A stretch of 50,394 bases of DNA. It comes from Anaerolineae bacterium (GTDB lineage: Bacteria > Chloroflexota > Anaerolineae > Promineifilales > Promineifilaceae). Position numbers and translations under genes: made by a program. The stretch is from contig JANQGC010000342.1 in assembly GCA_028277515.1 (NCBI GenBank), forward strand, positions 1 through 50,394, read 5' to 3'. Shown here one piece after another: positions 6,600-14,722 of the stretch. The notes below the pieces were generated by a model that did no database searches, was not told the origin of the DNA, and saw only the letters and a list, made by a program, of their open reading frames with translations. Position 1 is the stretch's first letter; every line of letters starts with the position of its first letter.

Positions 6600-8843
6600 T
6601 CACATCCCCAAAATTTCTTGTAACACCGGCAGCACTTTCTTCGCCTGCTCTTCATCAAATTCGGCCGTGGCGGCCGGTTCTACAGCCAATGTTTGCGGAC
6701 CAAACAGTAGACGTTCGTGAAGCTGATTTTTGGCCGATTCGGAGAAATGGGAAAAGGCGCGGCGCAGCAGGGGCAATATTTCCTGGAAACGTTTCTGGGG
6801 CAGGCCGGAAATCCAGCCATCCAACAGGCTCCACAAGCGGCGGTCATGCACAATAAGCAGTTCGCTGCCTTGTAAAAAGCCATCCAACCAGGTGATGGCC
6901 TGAATAACCTGCTCCAGGGATAGAGCGGCAAAGGCGCCCCGGCCGAGGGCTTGATTTAAGCGGCCGGCTGCTTCCTCATGGCCGATAATTGATTCATCCA
7001 GCAGTATGCGGCAGATGCGACCGGCCAGCAATCCGTGGAGTCCACGCTGGTCGGCCATCTGGTGTAGGGTCTCGAACCAGCGTTGGCTGAATTTATGGCC
7101 GCGTAGGGTGTGAACGACACGGGTGGTACTGACGATATGTTGAACCATCTCAGCGGCGGCCGTGTCATCAATAGCCGCACAGGTGCTGGGCAAGCCGATG
7201 CAGATGCGCGTTAGCAGCGTATCTACCAGGTCTTGCAGCAGTTCCTGGTCGGTCCGGCGCACGGAGCCATAGCGTAACACCTGGGCCAGCGGCGGCAGGG
7301 CGGCCATCAAGCGCGGGATGTCGCTGCTGACGGCCGTCTCATCGCGCAGGCGGTTCAATATCTTGCCCGCTGCATCATGCAGGCCGGCCATGATTACCTG
7401 GTCCAAAAGGTCAGTCAGAGCGGCCAGGCTGGTGGCTTTTTCGGCCGTGTTCATGGCAAATCCTGATGATGCTTCTTCGACCGTATTGCCCCACATGGCG
7501 GCCTCGACGACGGCCGTCGCAAATTGCGGCTGCCACTGCAAGGTCCAATATTCAAATGTTGTATTTTGCCCGCCACGCAGGCGTTTGATTGTGCCCCAAG
7601 GGATGCCCAGGATATGCAACCGGTGCAGGAGGTGGCTGCGCGCCAATCCTTGTTCTTCGCGCAGGTCGATAGACAATGGCTGTGGTTCAGGATCAGGCGG
7701 CATGGACAATTCTTTCTGCAGGCGGTATATGTCATGTTGTAGTGGGACCATCGGTGAATCCGGTGGCACCATACCCATTCGTTCGCCGACGATCAACTTG
7801 CGCCGGATCAGGTCCAGCGGTTCGGCTGCCCCACCGCAAAGGACGGCCTGCGTTGCTTCATTTAATTCCGGTAACCCTGGGTAAGGCAGGTCGCGCATGG
7901 CCGCCAACGCTTCAGCCAGGCGCACGGCTTCGATGATATTGGCGGAAGAAGCATCCAAATCTTCCTGGCGCAGTAGCCCTGCCACGCGGGCCAGCCAGGA
8001 CAGGGCGATTTCATTGGTGCCGGCCTGTCCCAGCTCCTGGTTCCAGAGATGGTGGTACCAGCCAGGGGAACGAATGCCCGCCCCATAGCCGGAGGCCATG
8101 GACAGCCTGCTGTAAGTCCAGGGAACCCAGGCCGCCTCTACAGGCACTTCGGATAAATCGCTGAGCAACTGCCGGTCTTCCGCTTCATTGTTCAAATCTG
8201 CCAGGGCGGGAGCGTGCCAGGCACCGCAAATAAACGCAATACGCTGCCGGCCGGCGTTAATGTCTTCACGGATAGCCTGGCGCATGGCGGCTTCCCGCTG
8301 CTGAGCGATAAGGGCGGCTTGGGGGTTAGACTCTGATTGCGCCTGGTCGCCGCCGCCGGCGCGTAGTTCACACATAAGGTCAAAAATCGCCTTAAATATG
8401 TCTTTGCTGTCCCGCCTCTGTTCAATGGCCACGTTCCACCAGGATTCATAACTGCGCCGACCGGTCGCTTTGGCCAGCAGTTTCAGTGGTTCGGCCGGCG
8501 GCATGGCCGGCCCATGTTCACCGGCCAGGATATTTTTTTTGGGCAAGTCGGCGAAGCGGACGGGTACCTGGTTTCGCAGGCCAAACAGCAATGCCTGCAA
8601 CTCCGGGGAAAAGATGGTGTATGGATAGTATCCGGCCCGTTTGGGCATATCCGGACGGTAGATCAGCAAGGCGACCGGTGGCTCGGTATGCTCATGATTC
8701 AGCCAATGCAGCATATGGTTGCCGTCCGGTGGTCCTTCGACAAGGATGGCGTCAGGCTGCAATTCTTGCAGCGCACGGAGTAATGCTTTGCTAGAGCCGG
8801 GACCATGGTGGCGGATGCCGAAGATGTGATGGTGACGAGTCAT
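6600..8843 (-). CDS. DUF5682-family protein with TIKI/TraB/EreA-like motifs
   Basis: A 747-residue protein. The N-terminal 215 residues contain GIRH (9-12), LVEGP (Glu36), PVRFADLP (94-101) and GAWH (207-210). Two GxxH motifs with an intervening Glu are the hallmark of the TIKI/TraB/GumN/EreA/ChaN hydrolase-like fold, so I infer a metal-dependent hydrolase or binding domain. The rest (about 250-747) looks helical, with HEAT-like segments. No signal peptide is present, so it is probably cytosolic. It lies 72 bp after the MoxR gene and before the VWA gene, matching a known conserved neighbourhood of DUF5682, DUF5691, MoxR, VWA and SWIM proteins. Enzymatic activity is not established by sequence. 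Confidence 0.8.
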   Translation of the reverse strand: MTRHHHIFGIRHHGPGSSKALLRALQELQPDAILVEGPPDGNHMLHWLNHEHTEPPVALLIYRPDMPKRAGYYPYTIFSPELQALLFGLRNQVPVRFADLPKKNILAGEHGPAMPPAEPLKLLAKATGRRSYESWWNVAIEQRRDSKDIFKAIFDLMCELRAGGGDQAQSESNPQAALIAQQREAAMRQAIREDINAGRQRIAFICGAWHAPALADLNNEAEDRQLLSDLSEVPVEAAWVPWTYSRLSMASGYGAGIRSPGWYHHLWNQELGQAGTNEIALSWLARVAGLLRQEDLDASSANIIEAVRLAEALAAMRDLPYPGLPELNEATQAVLCGGAAEPLDLIRRKLIVGERMGMVPPDSPMVPLQHDIYRLQKELSMPPDPEPQPLSIDLREEQGLARSHLLHRLHILGIPWGTIKRLRGGQNTTFEYWTLQWQPQFATAVVEAAMWGNTVEEASSGFAMNTAEKATSLAALTDLLDQVIMAGLHDAAGKILNRLRDETAVSSDIPRLMAALPPLAQVLRYGSVRRTDQELLQDLVDTLLTRICIGLPSTCAAIDDTAAAEMVQHIVSTTRVVHTLRGHKFSQRWFETLHQMADQRGLHGLLAGRICRILLDESIIGHEEAAGRLNQALGRGAFAALSLEQVIQAITWLDGFLQGSELLIVHDRRLWSLLDGWISGLPQKRFQEILPLLRRAFSHFSESAKNQLHERLLFGPQTLAVEPAATAEFDEEQAKKVLPVLQEILGM

Positions 8844-8915
8844 AAACTGGTTAGTTGTTATGAAGAAAATGAATAATGGTGAATGATGAATTGGTAATTA
8901 ATAATTCATAATTTG

Positions 8916-9995
8916 TCAAGCCAGTTCCCGACACGCTCGATACAGATCATGCCATTCTTCCCGTTCTTTGACGATCGTGTCTAAATATTCGTGCCAGATT
9001 ACGCTGTCGTGCAGCGGATCTTTGATGACTGCGCCGACGAGACTGGCGGCCAAATCGGGAGCGCGCAGGTTGCCGTCCCCAAAGTGGGCCGCTAAGGCTT
9101 GCCCACTGTTGATCACCGAAATGGCTTCGGCCGTGCTCAGGGTGCTGCTGGGTGATTTCAGCCGGGCTTGGCCATCGGCCGTCATGCCCCCGCGCAGCTC
9201 ACGGAAAATGGTCACCACGCGGCGTATTTCTTCCAAGGCCGGTGGTTCGGCGGGTAAATCGAGCGCGCGGCCCAGTTCATGTACTCGTTTGCGCACGATG
9301 CGGATTTCTTCTTCGGCTGTCGCCGGTAGCGGTAGAACCACAGTGTTAAACCGGCGGCGCAGGGCGCTAGAAAGATCGTTGACACCCTTATCACGATCAT
9401 TGGCTGTAGCGATGACATTGAACCCCTTAACGGCCAACACTTCTTGGTTCAACTCCGGAATGGGCAGCAGTTTTTCAGAAAGAATTGTGATCAAAGCGTC
9501 CTGTACATCCGCGGGGATGCGTGTTAATTCTTCGACGCGGGCCAGCTTGCCGTCGCGCATGGCGCTCATCACCGGGCTGGGTACCAGGGCTTCGGCGCTG
9601 GGGCCATGTGCGATAAGACTGGCGTAGTTCCAGCCATAGCGGATCGCCTCTTCGCTGGTTCCGGCTGTACCCTGTACCAGCAGCGAGGAGTCGCCGGAGA
9701 TGGCTGCGGATAGATGTTCGGCGACCCAGGTCTTCCCTGTGCCGGGAATGCCCATGAGCAGCAAAGCGCGATCGGTGGTCAGGGTGGCGATGGCGATTTC
9801 GATCAGACGGCCGTTACCGATATATTTTGGCTGAACCTCAAAACCATTGTCCAATGTTCCGCCCAATATATAGGTAGAGACCGACCAGGGGGACAGTCGC
9901 CAATTAGGTGGCCTGGGTCGTGTTTCCGCCCGTTCTAACTCCAATAATTCTTCTGCATATTCTTGCTCCGCATGGGCGCGGATGATTTCTGTCAT
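8916..9995 (-). CDS. MoxR-type AAA+ ATPase
   Basis: A 359-residue AAA+ ATPase. It shows Walker A GIPGTGKTW (about 82-90), a Walker B-like LARVEELTRIP segment, sensor 1 in NVIATANDRDKG and an arginine-finger/sensor region ALRRRFNTV, in normal order for MoxR ATPases. These remodel protein complexes together with a VWA partner, here supplied by the gene at 5319. A longer frame starts at 10052, but its first residues derive from a hairpin repeat; AAAGGAG at 10001-10007 points to the paired ATGs at 9998/9995, and 9995 has better spacing. It is third in the five-gene cassette. Confidence 0.92.
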   Translation of the reverse strand: MTEIIRAHAEQEYAEELLELERAETRPRPPNWRLSPWSVSTYILGGTLDNGFEVQPKYIGNGRLIEIAIATLTTDRALLLMGIPGTGKTWVAEHLSAAISGDSSLLVQGTAGTSEEAIRYGWNYASLIAHGPSAEALVPSPVMSAMRDGKLARVEELTRIPADVQDALITILSEKLLPIPELNQEVLAVKGFNVIATANDRDKGVNDLSSALRRRFNTVVLPLPATAEEEIRIVRKRVHELGRALDLPAEPPALEEIRRVVTIFRELRGGMTADGQARLKSPSSTLSTAEAISVINSGQALAAHFGDGNLRAPDLAASLVGAVIKDPLHDSVIWHEYLDTIVKEREEWHDLYRACRELA

Positions 9996-10029
9996 CATTA
10001 CTCCTTTTGAGTATTGAGTTTGCAAGTCT

Positions 10030-10063
10030 GCGAGTGGCGAGTAACTGCTCACTCGCCACTCGC
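10030..10063. repeat. Perfect 13-bp hairpin at the DUF5691/MoxR junction
   Basis: Arms 10030-10042 and 10051-10063 (GCGAGTGGCGAGT and complement) flank an 8-nt loop; flanking GCAAGT/ACTTGC extends the symmetry. The DUF5691 stop codon (10049-10051) lies in it, and its final residues ASGEFASGE are encoded by the repeat. It could stabilise or process the polycistronic mRNA. Confidence 0.8.
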
Positions 10064-11593
10064 AAACTCGCCACTTGCTACCTTCTCTAGCATTTGCTGC
10101 CGGAAGCGCAGGGTGTTTAAAAATTTCTCGGCCGTCGCCCGCCAGGGTGGCGTGAATTGTTCCTGGTTGCCGAAAATGATTTCCGCTTCAGGCAGAATCT
10201 CCACGGGCAGACGGTAAGCAATAGCCATGAAGGTGCGTCGAGCGCTGAGATTGGCTCTCTCGACGGCCGGTTTTTGGCTCATGTAACGAGCGATCAGAGA
10301 CATGAGTTTGCAGCCCAGGACGCGGTCATCAATCGTTTGCCGGGCGCGAATGGATTTGAACAATGGTCCTGTGAAATTAAGGTCCCGGCCACCATATCCC
10401 TGGTCTTCGAGATGATCTAACCAGCCGGCATAATCAGCAGTATGCAGGGCTTCAATTAATTTCGGAGCCAGAAGATCGGGGCCGCGCGCCCACAAAATGG
10501 CCCTGGCCCAGGGGGCGTTATTTTGCCTGCGGGCGGCATCTGCCAGACCGGTAGACAGGGTGCGTTTCCAATTTGTTCGCATTGCAGCTTGAACGATCAT
10601 CTCCGGTTCTTCATGCCAGTTTTCCGTCCAGTAATCAAGCGGGACAGCGCCGACCAATTGGATGAGCTGTTTGCTGCGCACATAAGCTGGATTCTTGTGG
10701 CGTGAACCGTAGATGCCGTCATGCAACATCTGGGGTGAGATCGTGGGGAAACGAACAGTGATGCTTCCTGACGAATTCCAGCTCAGAAAGCGATCCACAT
10801 AACCGACCATGCGTTGGCCTAGACGGGAGGTGGGCAGCGCCGCCAAAAGTTCGGCCGCGCGCCGGCGCACCACCTGGTTGCGATCGTCCAGGGCCATTTC
10901 CAGAAACGGTTCATCCTCAAGGCTTATCCCGGTTTCCAACTGCTTGATGAAATTGGTGCGTGCGCTCGCTTGCTCCGATTTCCACGAACTCTCCAGCAGT
11001 TGGCGGCCTAAACGGGGATTCGTGACCCGAAGCTGCTGTAGAAAACGGGTCTTGCTCACAGGCGACGACCGTTCCCAAATGCGTCTCGCACCCTGCCAAT
11101 TGTCAATAGCTGAACTGGCGTAAAGCCAGTCCGGGTGCTCGCCGGCCAACCGGCGGTCGGCCACGCTAAGTAGGGGGATGATTAAGGGTCGCAAGGCAGA
11201 GGATCTGAATCCGAGGGCCAGCATATTTGGCACCAGGCGTGGCGGCAGACGTCTTCCGGCGCGGTGTAAAGCGATTAAGCATTCAGGCAGATGGTCGCGC
11301 CGAACATTGTTGAGCATCGTCGCTAAGAGGCGAGATATTTCAGCATTCGCAGCGGGTCGCGTGTCCTGAGAGAGTGACGCTTGTGGTGTTTGGGGTGGCA
11401 GCTTGAGTGGCTCATTCCCAATGCGTTGGTAAATCGTCGCGCCGCCGGCGGCGCTGAGCAGTTGGTGTTCAGCATCATCATCGGCTAGCTTCTGCCAGAA
11501 TTCGTTCAAGGAGGAATGATCCGATTCCAGGTCGAGCTGCCCGCGCCGGGTTCCCAGGAGGGCAATTTTTACCAGGTCTGGCCAGGTGGTCAT
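10049..11593 (-). CDS. DUF5691-family helical-repeat protein
   Basis: A 514-residue protein without catalytic motifs that I can recognise. It is rich in helices, with a HEAT-like stretch around DDRNQVVRRRAAELLAALP, suggesting a scaffold or adaptor. The N-terminus MTTWPDLVKIALLGT matches the usual DUF5691 start as I remember it. ATG at 11593 overlaps the SWIM gene stop (ATGA), so it is translationally coupled to that gene; upstream extension to 11674 is not needed. The C-terminal residues are repetitive and come from a hairpin repeat, so the original C-terminus may have been altered. Within the cassette it probably links the SWIM protein to the MoxR/VWA pair; this is inference. Confidence 0.8.
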   Translation of the reverse strand: MTTWPDLVKIALLGTRRGQLDLESDHSSLNEFWQKLADDDAEHQLLSAAGGATIYQRIGNEPLKLPPQTPQASLSQDTRPAANAEISRLLATMLNNVRRDHLPECLIALHRAGRRLPPRLVPNMLALGFRSSALRPLIIPLLSVADRRLAGEHPDWLYASSAIDNWQGARRIWERSSPVSKTRFLQQLRVTNPRLGRQLLESSWKSEQASARTNFIKQLETGISLEDEPFLEMALDDRNQVVRRRAAELLAALPTSRLGQRMVGYVDRFLSWNSSGSITVRFPTISPQMLHDGIYGSRHKNPAYVRSKQLIQLVGAVPLDYWTENWHEEPEMIVQAAMRTNWKRTLSTGLADAARRQNNAPWARAILWARGPDLLAPKLIEALHTADYAGWLDHLEDQGYGGRDLNFTGPLFKSIRARQTIDDRVLGCKLMSLIARYMSQKPAVERANLSARRTFMAIAYRLPVEILPEAEIIFGNQEQFTPPWRATAEKFLNTLRFRQQMLEKVASGEFASGE

Positions 11594-12969
11594 TTCACAC
11601 CATTTATTATGTGCATGGGCAGCGGGGCTGAGCCTTCTATGAATGAGAGAGGGTTGAAGAATTGCCCATTCCATTCGCCAAATAGCGCGGTTTTTTCATT
11701 TTTTTGCATAGCAGCCAGGTGCCAGCCGTAGGTAAAATCAATGGGCAGCGGCCAGCCGAAGCCTTGCCGATCACGTAGATACCAGCGTTTGTGCAGCCGC
11801 TGTACCTCCATTTGGCCCAGGACCAGTGGAAAAAGGTTGAGCCAGGGATTGGCGCTGAGCGCACGGCCGAACGCAGATTGAGCCTCTTTCAGCGAAGTGA
11901 ATACGGGGATCATGAATTCCTGTTTCTCGAAGGCATATAACCGGGCCAGTTGTGCGCGAAATGGCCAGGCGCCGGGCAAAAGGTGCAGGGTGGCGTCGGC
12001 CGTGCCCCCGATAATAAACGGTTGGAAGGCAGGGTCTTGCCGGGGGAATGGGCGAGAGAGCAAAATGAAGCGCCGGGAGCGCACGCCCCAGAGCCAGGAA
12101 TGCTGTATCGTTTCCTTGTCCCAGCCCTGAAAACGGGTTCCAATCACCAGCCAGCGATCGCGCAGAACCTTTGCCGGCGGATCGTCGGGATTAACAAACC
12201 AGCCGGCGGCATATCGCAAGTCGGCCTGCGCGGCGGGTGGGAGCTGCTGGTAATTGGCAAACCCTTGTGTGATCAGATAATGGCGGCCTAATTGCTGTAA
12301 TGCGGCTAAGGGCCAGTCGGATGGGCCTTCACTTTTTTTCTTTTTGATACGCGGGCGATTGGCCTGCGACGTTTTTTTCAAAAGAGATGGGGTCCGTGCC
12401 CTAGGCATTTTGGTGATTGCGGGAAGTTGGCGCAGTTCCTGGCCCAGCGTATACAGGCCATTTTCTTGCAGGCGTTGGGCCATAGAAGACCAATAGCTGG
12501 GTGGCTGTTTGGGCAAGGTGGCCAATCCACTGTGGATTAAATCATGCAGCCAGCGAGCGTACGCTTCCAGGATGGTTTGCGCTTTGTTTAATTGATCTTC
12601 GTAGAGACGGTGCCGGGTGAGGAGACCGTTGTTTTCCTTTTTCTGGTCACCGGGAAGGGGAAGCCAGGCGGGTTGAACCGTTGAATTGAACGCCTGGGGT
12701 GACTCTTTGTACAGCAATGTCAAGCCCAAAACGTGGCGGCAGGGAAATTTACGGCTGTGGCAGTTGCAGGAAGGAGCTATATTGGGCAGAGATATGAAGG
12801 TTTGTTGTGGCGGTTTGCCACGATTGCTGAATTCACCCCAGATGCCTTGTGATGAACGGCCGCAGCGGGCCCATTTACCCGGATCGGCGGCCGACTGCCC
12901 GGCGTTGACCATTGCCTGGTCAGAGGCCAGGCTCAATAGTTGTTCAGTTGTCCAGGTGGATAAATTCAT
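11590..12969 (-). CDS. SWIM zinc-finger protein, first gene of the five-gene cassette
   Basis: A 459-residue protein with a SWIM zinc finger near the N-terminus: CNC followed by six residues and CRH (Cys68, Cys70, Cys77, His79), the CxCxnCxH pattern. SWIM fingers bind nucleic acids or proteins. The region after about 110 has no recognised enzyme motif; a basic KKKK-rich stretch lies near 210. The start is placed at ATG 12969 (MNLSTWTTEQ) rather than 12993, because this gives the normal family N-terminus. It is promoter-proximal in the minus-strand cassette and overlaps DUF5691 by 4 bp. Confidence 0.85.
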   Translation of the reverse strand: MNLSTWTTEQLLSLASDQAMVNAGQSAADPGKWARCGRSSQGIWGEFSNRGKPPQQTFISLPNIAPSCNCHSRKFPCRHVLGLTLLYKESPQAFNSTVQPAWLPLPGDQKKENNGLLTRHRLYEDQLNKAQTILEAYARWLHDLIHSGLATLPKQPPSYWSSMAQRLQENGLYTLGQELRQLPAITKMPRARTPSLLKKTSQANRPRIKKKKSEGPSDWPLAALQQLGRHYLITQGFANYQQLPPAAQADLRYAAGWFVNPDDPPAKVLRDRWLVIGTRFQGWDKETIQHSWLWGVRSRRFILLSRPFPRQDPAFQPFIIGGTADATLHLLPGAWPFRAQLARLYAFEKQEFMIPVFTSLKEAQSAFGRALSANPWLNLFPLVLGQMEVQRLHKRWYLRDRQGFGWPLPIDFTYGWHLAAMQKNEKTALFGEWNGQFFNPLSFIEGSAPLPMHIINGVK

Positions 12970-13022
12970 GCAACCTACCAAAACTTCTTGCAATCGATTA
13001 TACGGCAGGTTGTCATTGAAGT

Positions 13023-13068
13023 TGCAAAATGCTTCTGAGGTTTATTTTTTAGAGAAGGGCATTTTGCA
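13023..13068. repeat. Long hairpin upstream of the SWIM cassette
   Basis: TGCAAAATGC (13023-13032) and GCATTTTGCA (13059-13068) form a 10-bp perfect stem that extends through TTCT/AGAA with a small bulge. It lies between the DoxX gene 3' end and the SWIM gene start. No T-run follows, so a regulatory or RNA role is as likely as termination. Confidence 0.5.
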
Positions 13069-13133
13069 CAACATTATTCATCAAAACCTGTTTCGTTTGC
13101 CAGTTTACCGGACACGGACAGGCAGAGCCTATC

Positions 13134-13655
13134 CTACGGGGTATATGTTTCTTCTCGACGGTCCTGGTTGAATACTCCTTTGATAGAATTTGTACCTGGT
13201 TCATTGGTAAGCCGTCCGCCGCGCACCGTCGCGCCAACGACGACGGCCGCGCCAATCAGCACCACATTTTTTACGATATATTGTCCTTCCAAAGTCAGGA
13301 CAAAAGGAAATGATACGAACACTGCTTCCGGGTTGAGGATGATTGGTGAGACCGCGCCCATCATCTGCAAAACCATGAGCAGAATTGTTATACGCATGAA
13401 TTTGCCGGTTAAAAACCCAACTCCGATAGCCACTTCCCACAAGGCCAGGAACGGGATGAACAGGTCCATTGGAAGGAAGGGCAAGGTATCGCGAATAAGC
13501 GCCTCGGCCGGACTGGCCCCAGGGATGAACTTCAGCGCGCCAAACCAGATGTAAATCACTGCAATTGAAAAACGGAGAATAGTGATGCCGTTTTTGGCCA
13601 TCCAGGTGGTCAGGTTCCAATCAAGACGATCAATTTTTTGCCATAAGGTTTCCAT
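13134..13655 (-). CDS. DoxX-family membrane protein
   Basis: A 173-residue membrane protein of the DoxX type. After a short amphipathic N-terminus, four hydrophobic segments are visible (about 23-42, 65-85, 90-112 and 125-145), with the family-like RFSIAVIYIWFGALKFIPG in the first helix. The tail after about 145 is polar. DoxX proteins associate with quinone-linked or redox membrane complexes, but the exact reaction here is unknown. ATG at 13655 is preceded by GGGAG at 8 nt. An inverted repeat of the GTGACNGTCAC family lies about 53 bp upstream. Confidence 0.85.
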   Translation of the reverse strand: METLWQKIDRLDWNLTTWMAKNGITILRFSIAVIYIWFGALKFIPGASPAEALIRDTLPFLPMDLFIPFLALWEVAIGVGFLTGKFMRITILLMVLQMMGAVSPIILNPEAVFVSFPFVLTLEGQYIVKNVVLIGAAVVVGATVRGGRLTNEPGTNSIKGVFNQDRREETYTP

Positions 13656-13707
13656 AAATCATGCTCCCAAAAATCAAGTGTTTTGTTTTCTAAGTCGAAC
13701 TCATCAT

Positions 13708-13765
13708 GTGACAGTCACTTATTACTTCTAATCAGAGAGATCGTAACGATTTAAGTGACTGTCAC
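13708..13765. repeat. Dispersed inverted repeat, copy 2 (GTGACNGTCAC arms)
   Basis: Perfect 14-bp arms 13708-13721 and 13752-13765 enclose a 30-bp loop. It lies between SDR and DoxX, both on the minus strand, upstream of the DoxX start. Confidence 0.9.
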
Positions 13766-13792
13766 CTTTTGAATCGATAATCTGATGAGGAT

Positions 13793-14425
13793 TCACAATT
13801 CTAGCACACCTCGTTCTCCCTGTTGATATTGTTTGTATATCGCCTCGGCGATGACCTGGGGTGGCTTGGCGCTGGCGGGCATCTTAAACGGGACATTTTG
13901 CCAGAAATCAGTGGCCACGGACCCAGGCTTGACCAGGGTGAAATTAATTTTGCGTTGCTCCCTTTGCAGGATTTGGACCATTGGCTCCAGACCGGCCTTG
14001 GCTACGGCATAGGCGGACATTTTGGGGATAATGAGATGGTCAATATAAGCGCCGATAAAGACAGCCTGAGCATCATCATTGATAAGGTTGAGGGTATGGC
14101 TGATTGTTAGAAAAGCGCCGTTGAAATTGGAGTTAAGGACGGCCGTCCAGGCATCAAGGCCCAACTTACGCAAAAAGTCGGCCTGTACATCTCCGGCAGT
14201 GTACACCCACAGGTCGAGACCGTCGGTACGATGGGCCAGGTCGAGGGCTACATCGCGAATGGTGTGCAAATCCCCGGCCTCAAAGCGATAAGCTTCTGCA
14301 ACATTCGTCGGGATTGATGAGGTATCACGGGCAGCAGCGAATACCCGCCAGCCATTATCTGCTAGTTTTGTTATTAGGGCTTGCCCCATTCCACCGGAGG
14401 CGCCCCAGATTAAGGCATCGGACAT
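13793..14425 (-). CDS. Short-chain dehydrogenase/reductase family protein
   Basis: A 210-residue Rossmann-fold protein. The cofactor loop GASGGMG (8-14) and the YxxxK pair (Tyr139, Lys143) are present. The usual catalytic Ser about 13 residues before the Tyr appears to be replaced (FIGAYID, Ala126), so activity may be altered. AARD after the second strand suggests NADP preference (Arg33), which is inference. AAGGAG precedes ATG 14425 at 6 nt, and a good promoter is at 14467-14494, so it is transcribed alone or with DoxX downstream. Its substrate is unknown. Confidence 0.87.
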   Translation of the reverse strand: MSDALIWGASGGMGQALITKLADNGWRVFAAARDTSSIPTNVAEAYRFEAGDLHTIRDVALDLAHRTDGLDLWVYTAGDVQADFLRKLGLDAWTAVLNSNFNGAFLTISHTLNLINDDAQAVFIGAYIDHLIIPKMSAYAVAKAGLEPMVQILQREQRKINFTLVKPGSVATDFWQNVPFKMPASAKPPQVIAEAIYKQYQQGERGVLEL

Positions 14426-14466
14426 TTGTCGCTCCTTAAAATCACCTATATTTCTGTTTTACTCAG

Positions 14467-14494
14467 ATCATAAGGATTATCGACAAATTGTCAA
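14467..14494 (-). promoter_or_regulatory. Sigma70-type promoter for the SDR gene
   Basis: On the minus strand TTGACA (14489-14494) and TATGAT (14467-14472) are spaced by 16 bp, about 40 bp upstream of the SDR start. Confidence 0.7.
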
Positions 14495-14572
14495 CATATT
14501 GTCTATATTTGTTCGATTAATTGAGGTTTTGTTTAGAATATACAAATTGGTGAAGGCTAGAAAAGGAGCAAA

Positions 14573-14615
14573 GACCGCTTTCGCGGCCTCGCGCCCAGCT
14601 TCCGAAGAACCTGGG
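14573..14615 (-). other. Two adjacent tetraloop hairpins; terminator or small structured RNA
   Basis: The 297-bp gap 14426-14722 has no gene. Read on the minus strand, 14594-14615 forms CCCAG/CTGGG around TTC-UUCG-GAA, and 14573-14588 forms GGCCGC-GAAA-GCGGTC. Both loops (cUUCGg and GNRA) are characteristic of stable RNA. The second hairpin is followed by a T-rich stretch (TCTTTGCTCCTTTT), so the simplest reading is a terminator for the MutS-like gene; a small RNA is the alternative. Confidence 0.45.
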
Positions 14616-14722
14616 GGGATATGTATAATCGTATATAAAAGGACTCCGAAAAGCAAATTTTTTCATTTAGCGATCCAAGAATTTTTTTGATTTTAGAAAG
14701 CACTGGGATAAGGGAGGAAATT

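Noticed and set aside
9996..10052. N-terminal extension of MoxR
   Set aside because: Derived from the hairpin repeat and preceded by no ribosome site; AAAGGAG marks a later start.
14560..14640. Riboswitch (c-di-GMP-I type) suspected from GCAAAG and paired hairpins
   Set aside because: Conserved core bases do not match, and no suitable gene follows on the plus strand.
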